Shown: piece after piece, positions 34,791-46,259 of the stretch | Numbering within the stretch: position 1 is the first letter of the stretch | Layout: each line of letters begins with the position of its first letter | Assembly (NCBI GenBank): GCA_021234155.1 | Contig: JAJEKV010000213.1 | Span: 682,001 to 746,000 of the forward strand | Length of the DNA stretch: 64,000 nucleotides | Source of the DNA: Isoetes taiwanensis | Taxonomy: Eukaryota > Streptophyta > Lycopodiopsida > Isoetales > Isoetaceae | Reading direction: 5' to 3' | The notes under the pieces: model-generated | Told to the model about the DNA's origin: nothing | Seen by the model: only the letters and a program-made list of their open reading frames with translations | Database searches by the model: none | Made by a program: the position numbers and the translations under genes

Positions 34791-36526
34791 ATGGGCGATA
34801 ACTTGGATGATCCGTTGCATCAAGCAATCGTGATATTGCGGGACCTATATGGTACTGGTGGCGATCCCGCACAAAGGTTTCGTGAATGGGCCCAAAATCC
34901 TCAAGAGACTATTAATGAGGCCAGGGTCCTTAATACAACCTTTGATCGACGGATGCGGGAGAGGGAGGCCACTGCTGCTACTGCATATCGATCACCCTTG
35001 CCTTCTCTACCTCCACTTGCACCTGCACCTGCACCAGCACCACCTACACCACCTACACTGACACCTACAGCTCCAGCTCCACATGAGTCAGTTATAGGTA
35101 TAAATTTCAACCTTGTTTCTTTTAGAAATATACTATATACATATTTTGCTATATGTTGCAGGGCGTGGGTGTGGGCGTGGACGTGGACGTGGGGGACGAG
35201 GTAGGGGTATACCACCTGTAGACTTTGAAGAAGTGCAGGTAACTATTTTTCACACTTCCATAATAAGTTAAAATAATAAACTAATATGTTTGACTTGCAG
35301 GTGGGGATATTTAAGTATCCTGCAGGCTGTAGGATATTAGAGAGCTCACCAGATGTACCTGCTTTGGTGATAAGCCCGATGGGCAAGCCAAAGTTTGGAC
35401 CAGGAGATAGTGCCTTACGCAGGACTATAAAAAATATAGCGCACAATCATTTTTATTGGAAAGCACCTCACAAGAAAATGAAAGAGCAAGATCCTGAGCA
35501 CATTGAGCTGGTGAAATGCTTTACTCATCATTTCTTATATCAATCACTCTCTTTGTATTAATTAAAAGTGTTTGTATCTCATACTTAAATGCAGGTGATA
35601 CGTGAGGTTAAGAAAATACATGGGGATGTCTCGGAGTCCTTTATACGGCACAAGTTATCTGAGATCCATAGGTGTGTTATTATTGTCTTCAATTTTATTA
35701 AACTTCAACCATCTTCATTGAACTTATTGTATTAACGCTCTTATTTTTTTCAGAAGCCATCGCTCTAAGCTGAAGAAGGACGTTAAGAAGCATCTAGAAG
35801 AGGGAACTTCTAAGCGAAAACGTATCCCTGACGAAGCATGGGAGTGGGCCCTTCGAGAGATCGCGGCAGATGATGCAGAACCAGACAGACATGCGCAGCA
35901 GAAGGATGCCACATCGTAAGTTTACTTTATTTTAGCTTGCAATATTTTATTCTCTCTTTTAAGACTTTCTACATGTGCAGTGCGAGAATTGCACAGCAAC
36001 CAGTGGGTCATAAGTTTGGTAGTTCTGGCCAATCAGGATTCGAGGCTAAGTTTGTAAGTATTTGAGTCTTTTGTAATGGCCTATGTTAATCGTCACAGCC
36101 TATAGTCTTATATGAGGCTTTCGCGTTTCGCATACTAACTGCTACTTTATTTTTAGTATGTGCAATACGGATTTGCGCCCACTCAGGACCAGTGCGATGT
36201 AAGAAAATATATGTCACAGCCCGACTTTGAGTTATACATGGCAGGACATAACATATGGCCACTTCATGAAGCCGATAAAGAGGTCAGTAACTAACTTGAA
36301 GCCAATGAAGATACCAATGACCAACATAGTTTCTAATGGTACTTATTTTTTGTAGAGGATTGTACGGATGCTCCAAGAAGGCGAGGCCCAGAACTTGGCA
36401 GAGGAAGACTATGACATTGATGTCCCAGATGACAGACCCTTTTTTCAGGGAGATGGAGTAGAGGGGGACGACATGTCTCGACGCCATGATGACAGGGACG
36501 GAGACAGTGGCAGTTGTGCGTATTGA
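34791..36526 (+). CDS. TnpA-like DNA-binding protein of the CACTA element, 8 exons, intact
   Basis: Exons 34,791-35,097; 35,162-35,238; 35,301-35,510; 35,595-35,671; 35,754-35,915; 35,981-36,053; 36,157-36,282; 36,356-36,526 all have GT-AG borders and keep phase, giving 1203 bases (400 residues and stop). The N-terminus is followed by a Pro/Ala-rich linker ('APAPAPAPPTPP' near 35,020-35,060) and an Arg-Gly block ('GRGRGRGGRGRG', ~35,170-35,205). The middle has 'MGKPKFGPGDSALRRTI', and a Lys-rich helix 'SKLKKDVKKHLEEG' follows, resembling the plant Transposase_24-type region. The acidic C-terminus ends at TGA 36,524. In En/Spm, TnpA binds subterminal repeats and aids excision. Here it lies just inside the right palindrome array, and its ATG directly follows a splice acceptor. 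Confidence 0.7.
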
Positions 36527-36683
36527 TAGACTTTGCATACTTATATTTTATATACTTTCGTATGTACTTTATATGATTTTTATGTATATCAATTTCATTT
36601 CATGTTTATGTGCCAATTTGCAACCAATCAGGGACAATCAAAACTAGCTGCCCTAAGCTTTTTTTTTTTTTTCCAAATACAAT
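36527..36683. other. 3' UTR region of the TnpA-like gene
   Basis: AT-rich with a T12 run; nothing else visible. Confidence 0.4.
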
Positions 36684-37045
36684 TTGCCACGGGTGGCAAA
36701 ACTTATATATAGTAATATTAATAAATTATAAAAGACATTACGTACAAAAAAAATCAAATAAATAAATATTATTAAATATCAGTTTGTCACGCGTGACAAA
36801 AGTTAAAATTCGCAGGCGTGACAAAAGTAAAGGTTTTGTCACGCGTGACAAGTCACGCGTGACAAATATAATTATTTATCATGCGTGACAAACCCATATT
36901 TGTCACGAGTGACAAAATTATTTATTTATCACGCGTGACAAATGGTTTCATGTTTGTCACGAGTGAGAAAAGTTATTTGTCACGGTACTAATAATATAAT
37001 AATATAGTGTATTTTGCGTGACAAAAACCATGACAAACAAGGGTC
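36684..37045. repeat. Right subterminal palindrome array of the CACTA element
   Basis: TTTGTCACGCGTGACAAA (36,783-36,800) and many half-sites mirror the left array. The block ends in CATGACAAACAAGGGTCCTT, the inner part of the terminal inverted repeat. The outermost bases expected of a CACTA terminus are missing. Confidence 0.85.
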
Positions 37046-37048
37046 CTT

Positions 37049-38783
37049 GATTACACATATTATGTCCTTGGTGGCACACACAGTTACAAGGCAAGAAAAG
37101 AACTATCAAAAGAAGAAAGCCGTAACGAAGTGTGGAAAAGCGTGGAAGCGCATATTTACGTGGGCGTAACAGACGAAGAGGCAAAAGTCATTGCCGTGAG
37201 TCACAATCTCGACAATGACTTCAGACTAAAAATGAGCCTAATAGACAAGATTCGCTTCAAAAGCAAGAGTAACGTGGATTTCAAACAAGTGCATGGAGAC
37301 GACTTCAAAAAACAAAAGAACAAGCTTCAAGAGCTTCGAGAAGCCCTGTGTGACGAGTCTTTGCCTCGATTATGATTCGGATAAGAAACCCATTATGGTT
37401 GTCAAACAATACGATAACTATTTTCAGCTCGCTTTCAGAGATGGTCAAGTAAGTAAAAGCTTTAATTCAATCTTTTGTAGTTAGTTTGTTTAGCGTGGTT
37501 AGAAGTGTGTAATAGCCTGGTGATGGTATAAATTTATACCGCGTGGGGACGGTATAAATTTATCCGCGTCTGTCGGTCATGATATAAATTTATACCGCGT
37601 CCGTCATGATATAAATTTATACCTTGCCCGGTCATGATGTAAATGTATACTGATTTCGTCGGCGGTATAAATTTATCACAGTGCGGCCCTGGCCGCAGAT
37701 AAATTTATACCGCGACCTGGAATGGTATAAATTTATACCGCGACCGGGCAAGGTATAAATTTATACCGTGCTTAGTCGCCGTGCCCATTCTCTTACACCA
37801 TTCAACACTAAACTTCGTTTGACCATTGACAGGTGTGGGATCTTCAAGAGAGAATTTTTTGTATGTTCGAAGATGGTGAGCTTAAAGAACAAGCTAGCAA
37901 CGCAGGAAAGAAACCAAAAAAAGGTGGTGAATCAAAACAAAAAAATATGAGCATTGTACCCTGGACGCAGTTATAGGGTCTCAAAAGCAAAGAAATATTT
38001 GTTCGCCTGTTGGAAAAAGTAGTTGCCAAAGAATTCACATTAGACGAGATGGCCAAGGAAGCTAAGACGTAAGCCTCACTTGCTATGCCCGTGTTTTTTC
38101 TTTCTTTTTTTGTCTTACAATATTTTTCCCTTTGCGATCAGGAAAGACATTGTCACTGCCAAGGAAGAGTTAATGAAGCAGCTAAACCTAGAGGATGGGA
38201 GGAGTGCAAGCTTTTGTACCCAAGTTGCACCACGAGATAGTATCATCGAGACTTATTTGTTAACCTCGATTGGGTCGGGTAAGTGTTGCAAAAAATATGT
38301 TCTGTGTTTGTGCCTTTGTCTCACATTATTCTTACAGAACAAGAAGAAGGGGCTACCAACTGGATTTTTAAACCTGGTTCGTAGGGCCAAGGAGGAGAGG
38401 CATAGGCTTAAGGCAATTGAACAGGGTAAAGAGGTTGCCACTTCCAGTTTTGACACTACTTATGAGAGATTTACTACATTTGGTCAGGACGTCCAGTACA
38501 GGGTTGTTCAGGGTGACTGTACAAGGCTGGGGACTCTTTTAGACAAACAAAATTTTACATTATGCATTGCAGATATTCCTTATGGATTCAAAATAAAGGA
38601 TAGCGCTTTTGACGAGGAGGCTTTCACTCACGTGAAAGTCCGGTCTTTCTTGGATGGCCTAAAAGAAGTCACGACATCCAAAAACCGGAGGGTCATCATT
38701 TTTCATTCCGACCGCCGCGGCGATGCGGTGCTTAAACCAATGGGAGCGATCTGTAATGCATGGCCAAAACCAGCTAGCGTTTG
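37049..38783 (+). pseudogene. ParB-methyltransferase gene, right copy (ParB C-part and motif IV part)
   Basis: From GATTACACATAT at 37,049 the sequence repeats 14,740-16,306 for about 1,570 bases with the same exons and splice sites, then continues past the CACTA insertion point ('FDEEAFTHVKVRSFLDGLKE' and 'RRVIIFHSDRRGDA') to a donor at 38,784. It shares the in-frame TAG ('PWTQL*'). It also carries clustered differences and indels that break the frame near 37,345-37,375, 38,140-38,200 and 38,230-38,280. The ParB N-terminal half is missing. This copy supplies the 3' half of the gene that the left copy lacks. Confidence 0.7.
37525..37770. repeat. Palindrome array, right copy (scrambled)
   Basis: GGTATAAATTTATACC starts at 37,525 and 37,752, with damaged copies between. 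The regular 28-bp spacing of the left copy is largely lost. Confidence 0.85.
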
Positions 38784-38825
38784 GTAAGCTTTTACATTTA
38801 ACGCTTTTCTTTTATGGTAACTCCA

Positions 38826-38990
38826 CGGTATAAATTTATACCACATCTGTCTTAAGGTTTAAATTTTAAAGTTTGGAACAACCGTGGTATAAATTTATAC
38901 AAACAAGGCAATATGCGTATAAATTTATCGGTTTGCCGCCGTGGTATAAATTTATCTGACAAGGCAACCGTGGTATAAGTTTATACCGCC
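38826..38990. repeat. Third GGTATAAATTTATACC cluster, in the next methyltransferase intron
   Basis: Copies occur near 38,827, 38,885, 38,911 (partial), 38,943 (partial) and 38,970. Spacers differ from the 28-bp array and are richer in CCGTGG / GGCAACC. Confidence 0.8.
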
Positions 38991-39029
38991 ACACCATTGG
39001 GGTAACTTATTTTCCTTGTTTTCTTTCTA

Positions 39030-39840
39030 CTAATTTTTAATTCTTTGTATTGCTTGGCGGGCTTAAAACAAAGCGCCAAGGGTCATGGTGGTGGTCGCGC
39101 TTAGTGAGTTGTTTCGAGCATTTTCATATAGGTTTTACAAGTGGTTGACACCAAAAAAAGACCATGATTCATTTCAACACGAGAATGAGAAGACTCCTCC
39201 ATGCAATGCATTTCGGTTCAAATTACCGAGAAATTAAGAGACCCACAAACGACAAGGTATTTGTGGTGTCCCATTATCGAAGCCACAGTGGCTTATTAAT
39301 AATTTGATGATGGTTTTTCGCCACGGAGACTAGATCTTAGATGCCTTTTCCGGATCGGGCACCCTGGCCAGATTTAGCCCTTAAGCAAAGGCGCAATGTC
39401 ATCTGTCGACATAGACCCGGATAAAGTAAGTTTTTTTCAGGACCAGGATAACCTCTTGTGAATTCTTTCCTGATGAAAACGAGGAACTGGGTGCAAAGAA
39501 CGGTGCAGCGTGATGTTAAGGGCACTTACACGTAAATCTGACCTCCACTTACGGGAAGAAAAAGATGAGGAGGTGGAGTTTGTCGACTTGGAGCCTGTGG
39601 TGCCTGAGCCCGAGAAACCGCCTGTGCTGGTAGGTTTGGAATCATAAGGAGGCGTCTCTGCTGTTGTAAGCTCGCAAGAGCCAGATCCTAAGGGATACGA
39701 GAGTCCCGTGGTGGGAAGAGCCACCTCCCCACCTCTCGTTATAAATTTATACGCATTGCAGTTCTTAACTACTTCCATTGTAAACTATGTGCTAAGTATT
39801 ATTATAATTTATTTTGATGAAGATTTTTAAACTGAAAGCT
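39030..39840 (+). pseudogene. 3' end of the ParB-methyltransferase gene: motif I and acidic tail
   Basis: After the intron the sequence gives 'SKPQWLINNLMMVFRHGD', an in-frame TAG (39,331-39,333), then 'ILDAFSGSGTLA' (39,337-39,369). This is the SAM-binding motif I (FxGxG) with the usual preceding Lys-Pro-x-x-Leu segment. A shift later, 'SSVDIDPDK' (~39,400-39,427) matches the acidic residue after motif I. A final acidic exon ('EEVEFVDLEPVVPEPEKPP', ~39,565-39,630) follows. Motif I lying after motif IV marks beta-class amino-methyltransferases (CcrM type: N6-adenine or N4-cytosine). Stops and shifts make it a pseudogene. Confidence 0.65.
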
Positions 39841-40440
39841 TTGTCTCTCTAACAATGCTTAATTGAAACAACTCTTTCTTGCTCCATGATTTTACACTCT
39901 TTGTCTTTCCAATGTTTGACTTTCTTAGTACTTATATTAAGCTTGCAAAAAGACAATCTATATTTCCTTCTGTTTTTAACAATAAATACTTACTGAGTTA
40001 TCAAAATTAATGTCTCTCTCCTCAAAACAAGCATTTTTTTTTGCCCTCTTTTAAAAATGAAAAGGCTTAAAAAATCTTGCTTTTTTGGGGGTATCCCGAA
40101 TGTTAATTGCTCAACAATCTATTTTGCTCCCTATTTTGTGTGTTTTTTTCAAGTTTTCAATTTTTATAAAGGAATCTTTCAAACGCACTTCTTAAATAAG
40201 TGCGTTTCATTTTAAACCTTGTTAGTAGGACAAATGGCACAAAAGAAATTTTTGTAGATGGGATTTGGCGAGAAACAAAAAAAGAGGGAACCGAGGATTT
40301 GGGTCGATCATCGGACTTCAGTCTTGAACGGGGAGGAGCCGAAGTATCAAGAAAACAGGGAACCTGGTTTTTCCTCCACGAATCGGAAGCTCCAGGAGAA
40401 AACCGGCCCGGCCCCGAGGAGGGTACAAGGTGACCAAGCA
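39841..40440. other. AT-rich spacer
   Basis: No recognised feature. The small frames at 40,200-40,533 on both strands lack any family signature; the plus-strand piece may be the 5' end of the following LINE. Confidence 0.4.
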
Positions 40441-43400
40441 AGATGTCATTAGATGCCGTTGGCGGATGAGGGCAGCCATGGAATTCTCAACCACATCTAT
40501 GAAGACATCAATGGAGGCCTCTGTCCAAAACATGGTAAGTGATTTGAAATCTTTCTTGTTAGCTCATGTGCAAAAAGGTAGTGGAGAAATGTCACAGACA
40601 ATATGATAATGGAATTAGAGCAGTTCAAGAAGGGAATTAAAGGTAATTTGAAGCTTTCAAGCAAGAGGTTTTGAGTGAAGATAGTGATTGCGAAGATGAT
40701 GTAGAAGAGCAGGAAGAAAAGGACATCTCTGGAATCCAAAAGCAATTATCAGCTTTTATAGAAGAGCAAGAAAGGAGAGAAAAAGCATTGAACATCCGTT
40801 TGATTGGCATAAGGAGCGGACTGGAGAAAAGACCAAAGACATTGTTCAGGCTTTTTGTGAAAATGAACTGGCGGTGATAGATTCAGGCATTACAGATGCA
40901 TTTTGGATTGGCAAGCAAACTGATAGGGATCGTCACATTATTGTCAAATTCAGATCAAAGGAAGACAAGATTAATATACTGAAAAAGAAGACCATGCTCA
41001 AGGGAAAGAAGATGCGGATCAATGATGATCTTACTAAGAACGAGTTTCAAGAGTACAAGGAACAGGAGCAGATCCTCAAGGAAGCAAGGCAAGCGGGGAA
41101 AAAAGCGTACTGGCGACGGGGGAAGGTCATGGTGGAAAATCCAGAAAATGCATAGGTATTTGAGACCACTAGGATAATGTGTTGGAACATAAATTCTATT
41201 AGTCAGTATAAAATAGATGTAGTAGATGATCTATTTTCAAATGTAGATGTTTTGTTCTTCTTAGAAACTTGTGAAAATGAAGAAAAAGGTTTACAGGACA
41301 TACATGGGTTTACACTTTGTTGCACTCCGTTTGGCACAATAAAGGCCGGGCCCTAAAAAGGACATGGCGGGATTGCATGCTATGTAGGGTCAGGCATGAA
41401 ACACCTGGTGAAAATAATGAATGAAAGAGGATCATTGCAGCATATCTGGGTGGAGTTACAAGGTCAAAAAGGTAAGATCTTTGTGGCGGGATGTTACTTT
41501 CACGAGAGAATCACCGTTTATGACTCGGACCACGGATCGGGATGACCCCTTTTTTAGCTTAGAAACGGGATGTGCTTTCATTCTTTGCCGCGGATGGTGA
41601 TGTTCTCTTATTAGGAGATTTCAACGCGCATTGCTACCAAACAAGCAGCTATCGCTAGCATGGAAGGGGATCCGGTATGGGTTGAGATGCTTGATGATAA
41701 GGAAGTATCCCAGGAAGGATGGAGTAGAACCACGGCAGAGAGAATAAGATGGCCTACACCCCAAGGCAACCATGTGCTTAATATGTGCAAAGTGGGCTTG
41801 ATTTATTGGTTTATAATGGCACCTGAGAGGTTTCCAGTGCATTGTAAGCGCACATGCAGAAATGCAAGTGTTGTTGATCTCGTTCTTGCTACATCCCAGT
41901 TTGCAGAACAGGTGTTACATATGTCTATAGGGGAAGAGATGGAAAATATCTCAGATCATACACCGATAACAGTTGTGTTAAGCACCAAGAATTACACATG
42001 CCACTAGGCACGCGTTGTGTCTCTAAGCCTCGTGATAACGTATGAAATATCATAAAGTGGAAAGCTATATGAAGAAGTGTGAGGCAAGAGCCTCCACAAC
42101 AAATTGGCCCAGCGACACTGATAAATTAAGTGACAAGATTGCAGAGTTAGTTCTAGATGTTACCACTGATTGTTTTGTCTCACGCAGAAAGATGAAGGGG
42201 TTGCCATGCAATAGTTGGTTTGATGCGTCTTGTAGAGCAAAAAGAGAGGCATTTAAGCGGGCAATGGGGGAAGATAGACGAGATTAAAGAAAGAATATTT
42301 TGCACTCCACGAAATCAAAAAGAAAAAGTATGTATATCGAGAGACAAAGCATGAGCTGATCCGTGACACTATAGCAGATCCCAAAAAGTTCTGGAATGAG
42401 CTTAAGCCTAAGATGAAGCAGGAGACCCACCTGGAAACCATGGCTTTAGTAAGCCAAGTGCGTAAGCTATATCACATGCCGGAGGCCAATGTCGGTAATA
42501 TTGACATACAGGATGTAGGCTGGTGCTTTGATTTGGAAGACTTAGAAGAAGGGTTAAGTCATCTTGCCAATGGGAAAGCGGCTGATTCAATTGGGCTGGT
42601 AGCTGAAATGTTCAAATGGGCAGGTAACTCAATACATGTTGCATTGTTGTCATTATTTAACAATGTTTTGCGCAAAGGGTTTCCTCAAGACTTGGCGAAC
42701 AGAAGTTATCCCCTTGCATAAAGCTGGAGATGAGAATGATCCCGAAATTACCGAATGATTCCGGTTAGTAGTTTATATGCCAAATTATTTCTTTGCTATC
42801 TTTGAATTGCAAATTGAGCACTGGGCTGAAAAACATAATGTTAGAGCTTGGCCGGGGTAGGTTTTAGGTTTTAGACCAAAAAGATCTACAGATTGATCAT
42901 TTGGTTACCTGCGAGCTATGGTTGATTCGGTTAAGGGTAAGAAAAACCCCTTTATGCTCTTTTTGTTGATTATGCTAAGGCATTTGACACGGTATCTCAG
43001 TAGTAATTTATGGGGGAGAATGGAGGCCCTAGGGGTACCAATTGAGCTTAGACATGCATTGAAGATACTTTATGATAAAGTTTTGGTACAGCTATCATCC
43101 CCTACATTGAGCAATGCTTGTGAGATGTGGTAGAAAGTAATATTGGAGTGAAGCAAGGGTGCCCATTGTAAAGCCCACACTATTTGGCCTATTCATAGAC
43201 CAACCGCAGGCTTGGATGTCCGAATATATGGGGGAGGGGACCCCATTGTTTAGATGCATGGTTCATTTGCTCTTATATGCTGATGATGTTGTTCTTCTTT
43301 CCGTTCGATTGGAAGGCATGCGGAAGCATTTAGATCTTGTTGGCACATTTCGTGAACGAGAAAAGTATGAGGGTAAATATGTCAAAGACTAAGATGATGG

Positions 43401-44575
43401 TATTTGGGACAAATAAAGTAGATCATCTTAAATTCCTCTATCATGGAGAACCTGTGGAAATTGTCACCTCATATAAGTATCTAGGGATACATGTGGACAA
43501 GGGGCATAGCTGGAACTCTATTTGTTGAGCATAGAGTAAATGGAGGCCTGAAAGCACTATATAGCATGCAAAGATAAAAGTGGAAAAGCAAAAATATAAG
43601 ACTTTAGCCCAGGCGTACATTATATCGAAGTGCTGGTCCAAAGCAGTTTTGCTCTATGGGTGTGAAGTATGGGGGCTGGGATTATCTGCAGAATCCTAGA
43701 AAAAGGTTGAGAAAGTGCAGAAGAAGTTCTTGAGAACAGAATTGGGTACTAAAGCTCAAACTCCATATGATATGCTGCTTGTAGAGTGTGGCATGATGCC
43801 ACTAGAGGCTGAAGCCCTATGCAGAACGCTTACATATCTCTCTAAGTTGCTATTTGATATGCCAGAAGATAGCTTACCAAGGCTAGCATTAGAAGAAACA
43901 AGAGACAAGGGATGGTACTCAGATATTAGGGAATGGATGAGGAAGTGGGGGATGGACATTCATGGTATACGTGAGAATAAGGGCAATCTAAGAGAGTGGG
44001 TGCATGAGCACCTCATTAGAAGAAGCTGGAGAGTCCCGGAGACAAAAAAACATTTCTATAGACAGTATATAAATCCCACTCTCCAAGAGGCCAAATACCT
44101 CAAGGAAGGTGTGTCTTTTGGCCTTGAGCACGGATGATAAGCGGGGATGCGGCTTAGCTCCCATAGGCTTGGGGTTGAAGTAGGACATTGGAGTAATATT
44201 CCCCATGAATTGAGATTTTGCAAAGTATGCAATATGGGAGAAGTAGAAGATGAATTACATGTCATCGTAAGGTGCCCGTCATACTCAGGGATTCGAGATA
44301 AGTACAGTATCCATTCAAACTCTTTGCTGGAATTCTTTGATATGCCTGGACATCACATTGGGAAATACTTGAAGGAAATATTGATATACAGACAGTTAAT
44401 GAGTATTAAAGATTGTAATGTTATACATGATGTGAGATGGGAAGAGTCTAATGCATTCTTGTCAGAAGATGCATTAGAGGATATCTTTTATAACGTTGAA
44501 TATGTACATTGATCGTCTCATAGACCTGGTGGTCTACAAACGTAATAAATACAACATTTCATTCATTCATCAATG
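40441..44575 (+). mobile_element. Degenerate LINE (second L1-like element)
   Basis: ORF1 fragments lie at 40,671-41,155 ('RFRSKEDKINIL'-type RRM core, then a basic 'QAGKKAYWRRGKVMVENP'). Endonuclease motifs are 'FLETCEN' (~41,262), 'GHGGIACYV' (~41,360), 'LLGDFNAHC' (~41,610), 'SVVDLVLATSQ' (~41,870) and 'SDHTPITVV' (~41,952). RT motifs follow, including 'LLYADDVVLLS' (~43,270) and 'MMVFGTNKV' (~43,395). The C-terminal frame 43,715-44,512 has the knuckle 'CKVCNMGEVEDELHVIVRC'. Numerous stops and shifts show an old copy. The 3' end has the hairpin TAGACCTGGTGGTCTA (44,521-44,536), an ACGTAATAAAT motif and a (CATT)n tail near 44,555-44,570. Order and motifs parallel the element at 1-5264, but the sequence is well diverged. 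Confidence 0.85.
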
Positions 44576-44689
44576 GCAATGCTCGAAAACTTTCATGTAT
44601 GCATCTTAACTAGCCTAGGATGCATACACTATCTGCACTCAAGCACTAAACATACAAGCTAAGCTACCACCACCTGACAGGCTAGCGTC

Positions 44690-45800
44690 AATCAATTCAG
44701 AGGCCATCGAACTGCTCTATAAACCGTGGGTACTGCCTTACTAAATCTTGTTTTAATATCCACGTTGCGCCCTCCATAGGAAGTGTTTCCACTTGATCAG
44801 GTATTGAAGAAATTCAGACCTTCTTCTTTCTTGAGCGCTTTATCAAGAATTAACTCAGGAACTATGTTCCTCAGTCATCTCCAACAAGGTTGAAGTCTCC
44901 AAAACCTCCTCTGGGTTTGGAGTATGCCTCTTAAGTAGGCTCACGTGGAAGACCTTATGAACTTTTAGATGACGGGGTAAATCAAACTTATATGACTAGC
45001 TCCCTATTCGCTTGACAATCTTCAAAGGCCCCGCTTATCTTGGAGCAAGTTTCTTACAATTGTCGATGCGGAGCTTCGTTTGCTTCACCTTTACTTGAGC
45101 CAAACTTTATCTTCCACAACAACTCTCGAGAGTTTTGTGTCTATTTGCTAGACTCTTCTGATGTGCCCTTGCTGTTAGAAGATATTCTCGCACTTCTACC
45201 ACAAGCTACTACATATATGTCGAAGTTGTTGAGAAACTTCCACCTTGGACACTAGATTGTGCCACGTATCTAGGGTCAAGCATTGATAACCGTAATTGAT
45301 CACGAAGGGAGACATCTTCGATGACTCTTGCTTCGTATTATTGTATGTGACTAATGGATGTAATCAGCCCATTTGGATTGCTTGTTCCAAATATAGTTTC
45401 TCAACATGTCCTCCAAGATTCTATTGGTGCACTCCATTTGCCCATCTGACTGTCCCACATGTGTTTGAACTCCATGCTAGAGGGGATGGCCTCTTCTATC
45501 TTCTTGGCGAATTCGCTTGTCAAAGTGGAGATGGCGTTGCAAAATGATACTTCAAAAGCTTGCCAACAAGTGGCGCCGTCTTAACTTCTCCAAGACTCTC
45601 ATCAAATGGACTGCATGCTCCTCTATTGATTTGCTATAGATCATGATGTCCTCGAAGAAAAAAATTGATGACTAACTCGTCTAAGAAATCTCTGAAGATG
45701 TCATTCATCAAGCGCATAAAAGTCGCTGGAGCATTCGATAGACCAAGGGGCATTACTGTGAACTCGTAGTGCCCATACCATTTTCTAAAGCGGTTTTATT
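44690..45800 (-). mobile_element. Ty3/gypsy retrotransposon pol remnant
   Basis: Reading the minus strand, 45,800 down to about 45,620 gives '[17 protein letters not shown]', '[13 protein letters not shown]' and 'EDIMIYSKS', the RT core of Ty3/gypsy elements (the usual YLDD is decayed to FFED). Lower, about 45,130-44,690, it reads 'EDKVWLKVKQTKLRIDNCKKL', 'SYKFDLPRHLKVHKVFHVS' and 'LLKRHTPNPEE', the integrase C-terminal part. Both ends are missing and stops are frequent. No LTRs were identified. Confidence 0.75.
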
Positions 45801-45829
45801 AATATCTTCCTCCTTGGAAAAGAATCTTG

Positions 45830-46180
45830 CTCCTTGTATTATATTTTGAGTGTTTGCAAAGTTTTCAAAAACCTGCTATTTTTAGACTGAGTTGTTTGCC
45901 CATGAACATTTGGAACATTCTAGAACATTCTATTTTGAGCATTTGCAAAGTTTCAAAAAAGTTTCTAGTTTTAGACATCTTAGAAGATTCTAGGACATTC
46001 CAGGACATTCTAGAAGATTATAGAATATTCCAGAGCATCCTTGAATTGTTTGCAAAGTTCCACAAACTTTCTATTTTTAGACTAGGTGCTTGCCCAAGAG
46101 CATCTGGAACATTCTAGAACATTCTATTATGAGTTCCTGCAAACTTTTAGAAAACTTTCTATTTTTAGACTATGGTACTT
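45830..46180. repeat. Tandem repeats rich in GAAnnTTC (heat-shock-element-like)
   Basis: About two and a half diverged units share GTTTGCAAAGTTTC...TCTATTTTTAGAC...GGAACATTCTAGAACATTC. GAACATTCTAGAACATTC is exact at 45,913-45,930 and 46,107-46,124. Between them, 45,985-46,035 forms a run of alternating GAA/TTC units with 5-base spacing and mismatches. This is the arrangement recognised by heat-shock factors; function is unknown. Confidence 0.7.
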
Positions 46181-46259
46181 TCTATTTTTTAAGAGCTGGG
46201 ATAGCAGCCAGGAACTGATTTTTGCACAGATCTTCTTCGACAGTCCGCTGCTATATCTT

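Larger units (their letters stand above)
16307..37048 (+). mobile_element. CACTA (En/Spm) transposon, 20.7 kb, with SET exon and satellite
   Basis: The left end is CACTACAAGGGACAAGGGTC, a typical CACTA terminus, placed exactly inside the methyltransferase exon (GACGAGGA|CACTA). The right end reads ...GACAAACAAGGGTCCTT|GATTACA. Its reverse complement matches the inner part of the left terminus (AAGG...TTTGTCA) but lacks the final TAGTG, so the right terminus is truncated by a few bases. Both ends carry arrays of TTTGTCACGCGTGACAAA-type palindromes. The interior holds a DDE transposase gene, a SET exon, a satellite array and a TnpA-like gene, all on the plus strand. Confidence 0.88.
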
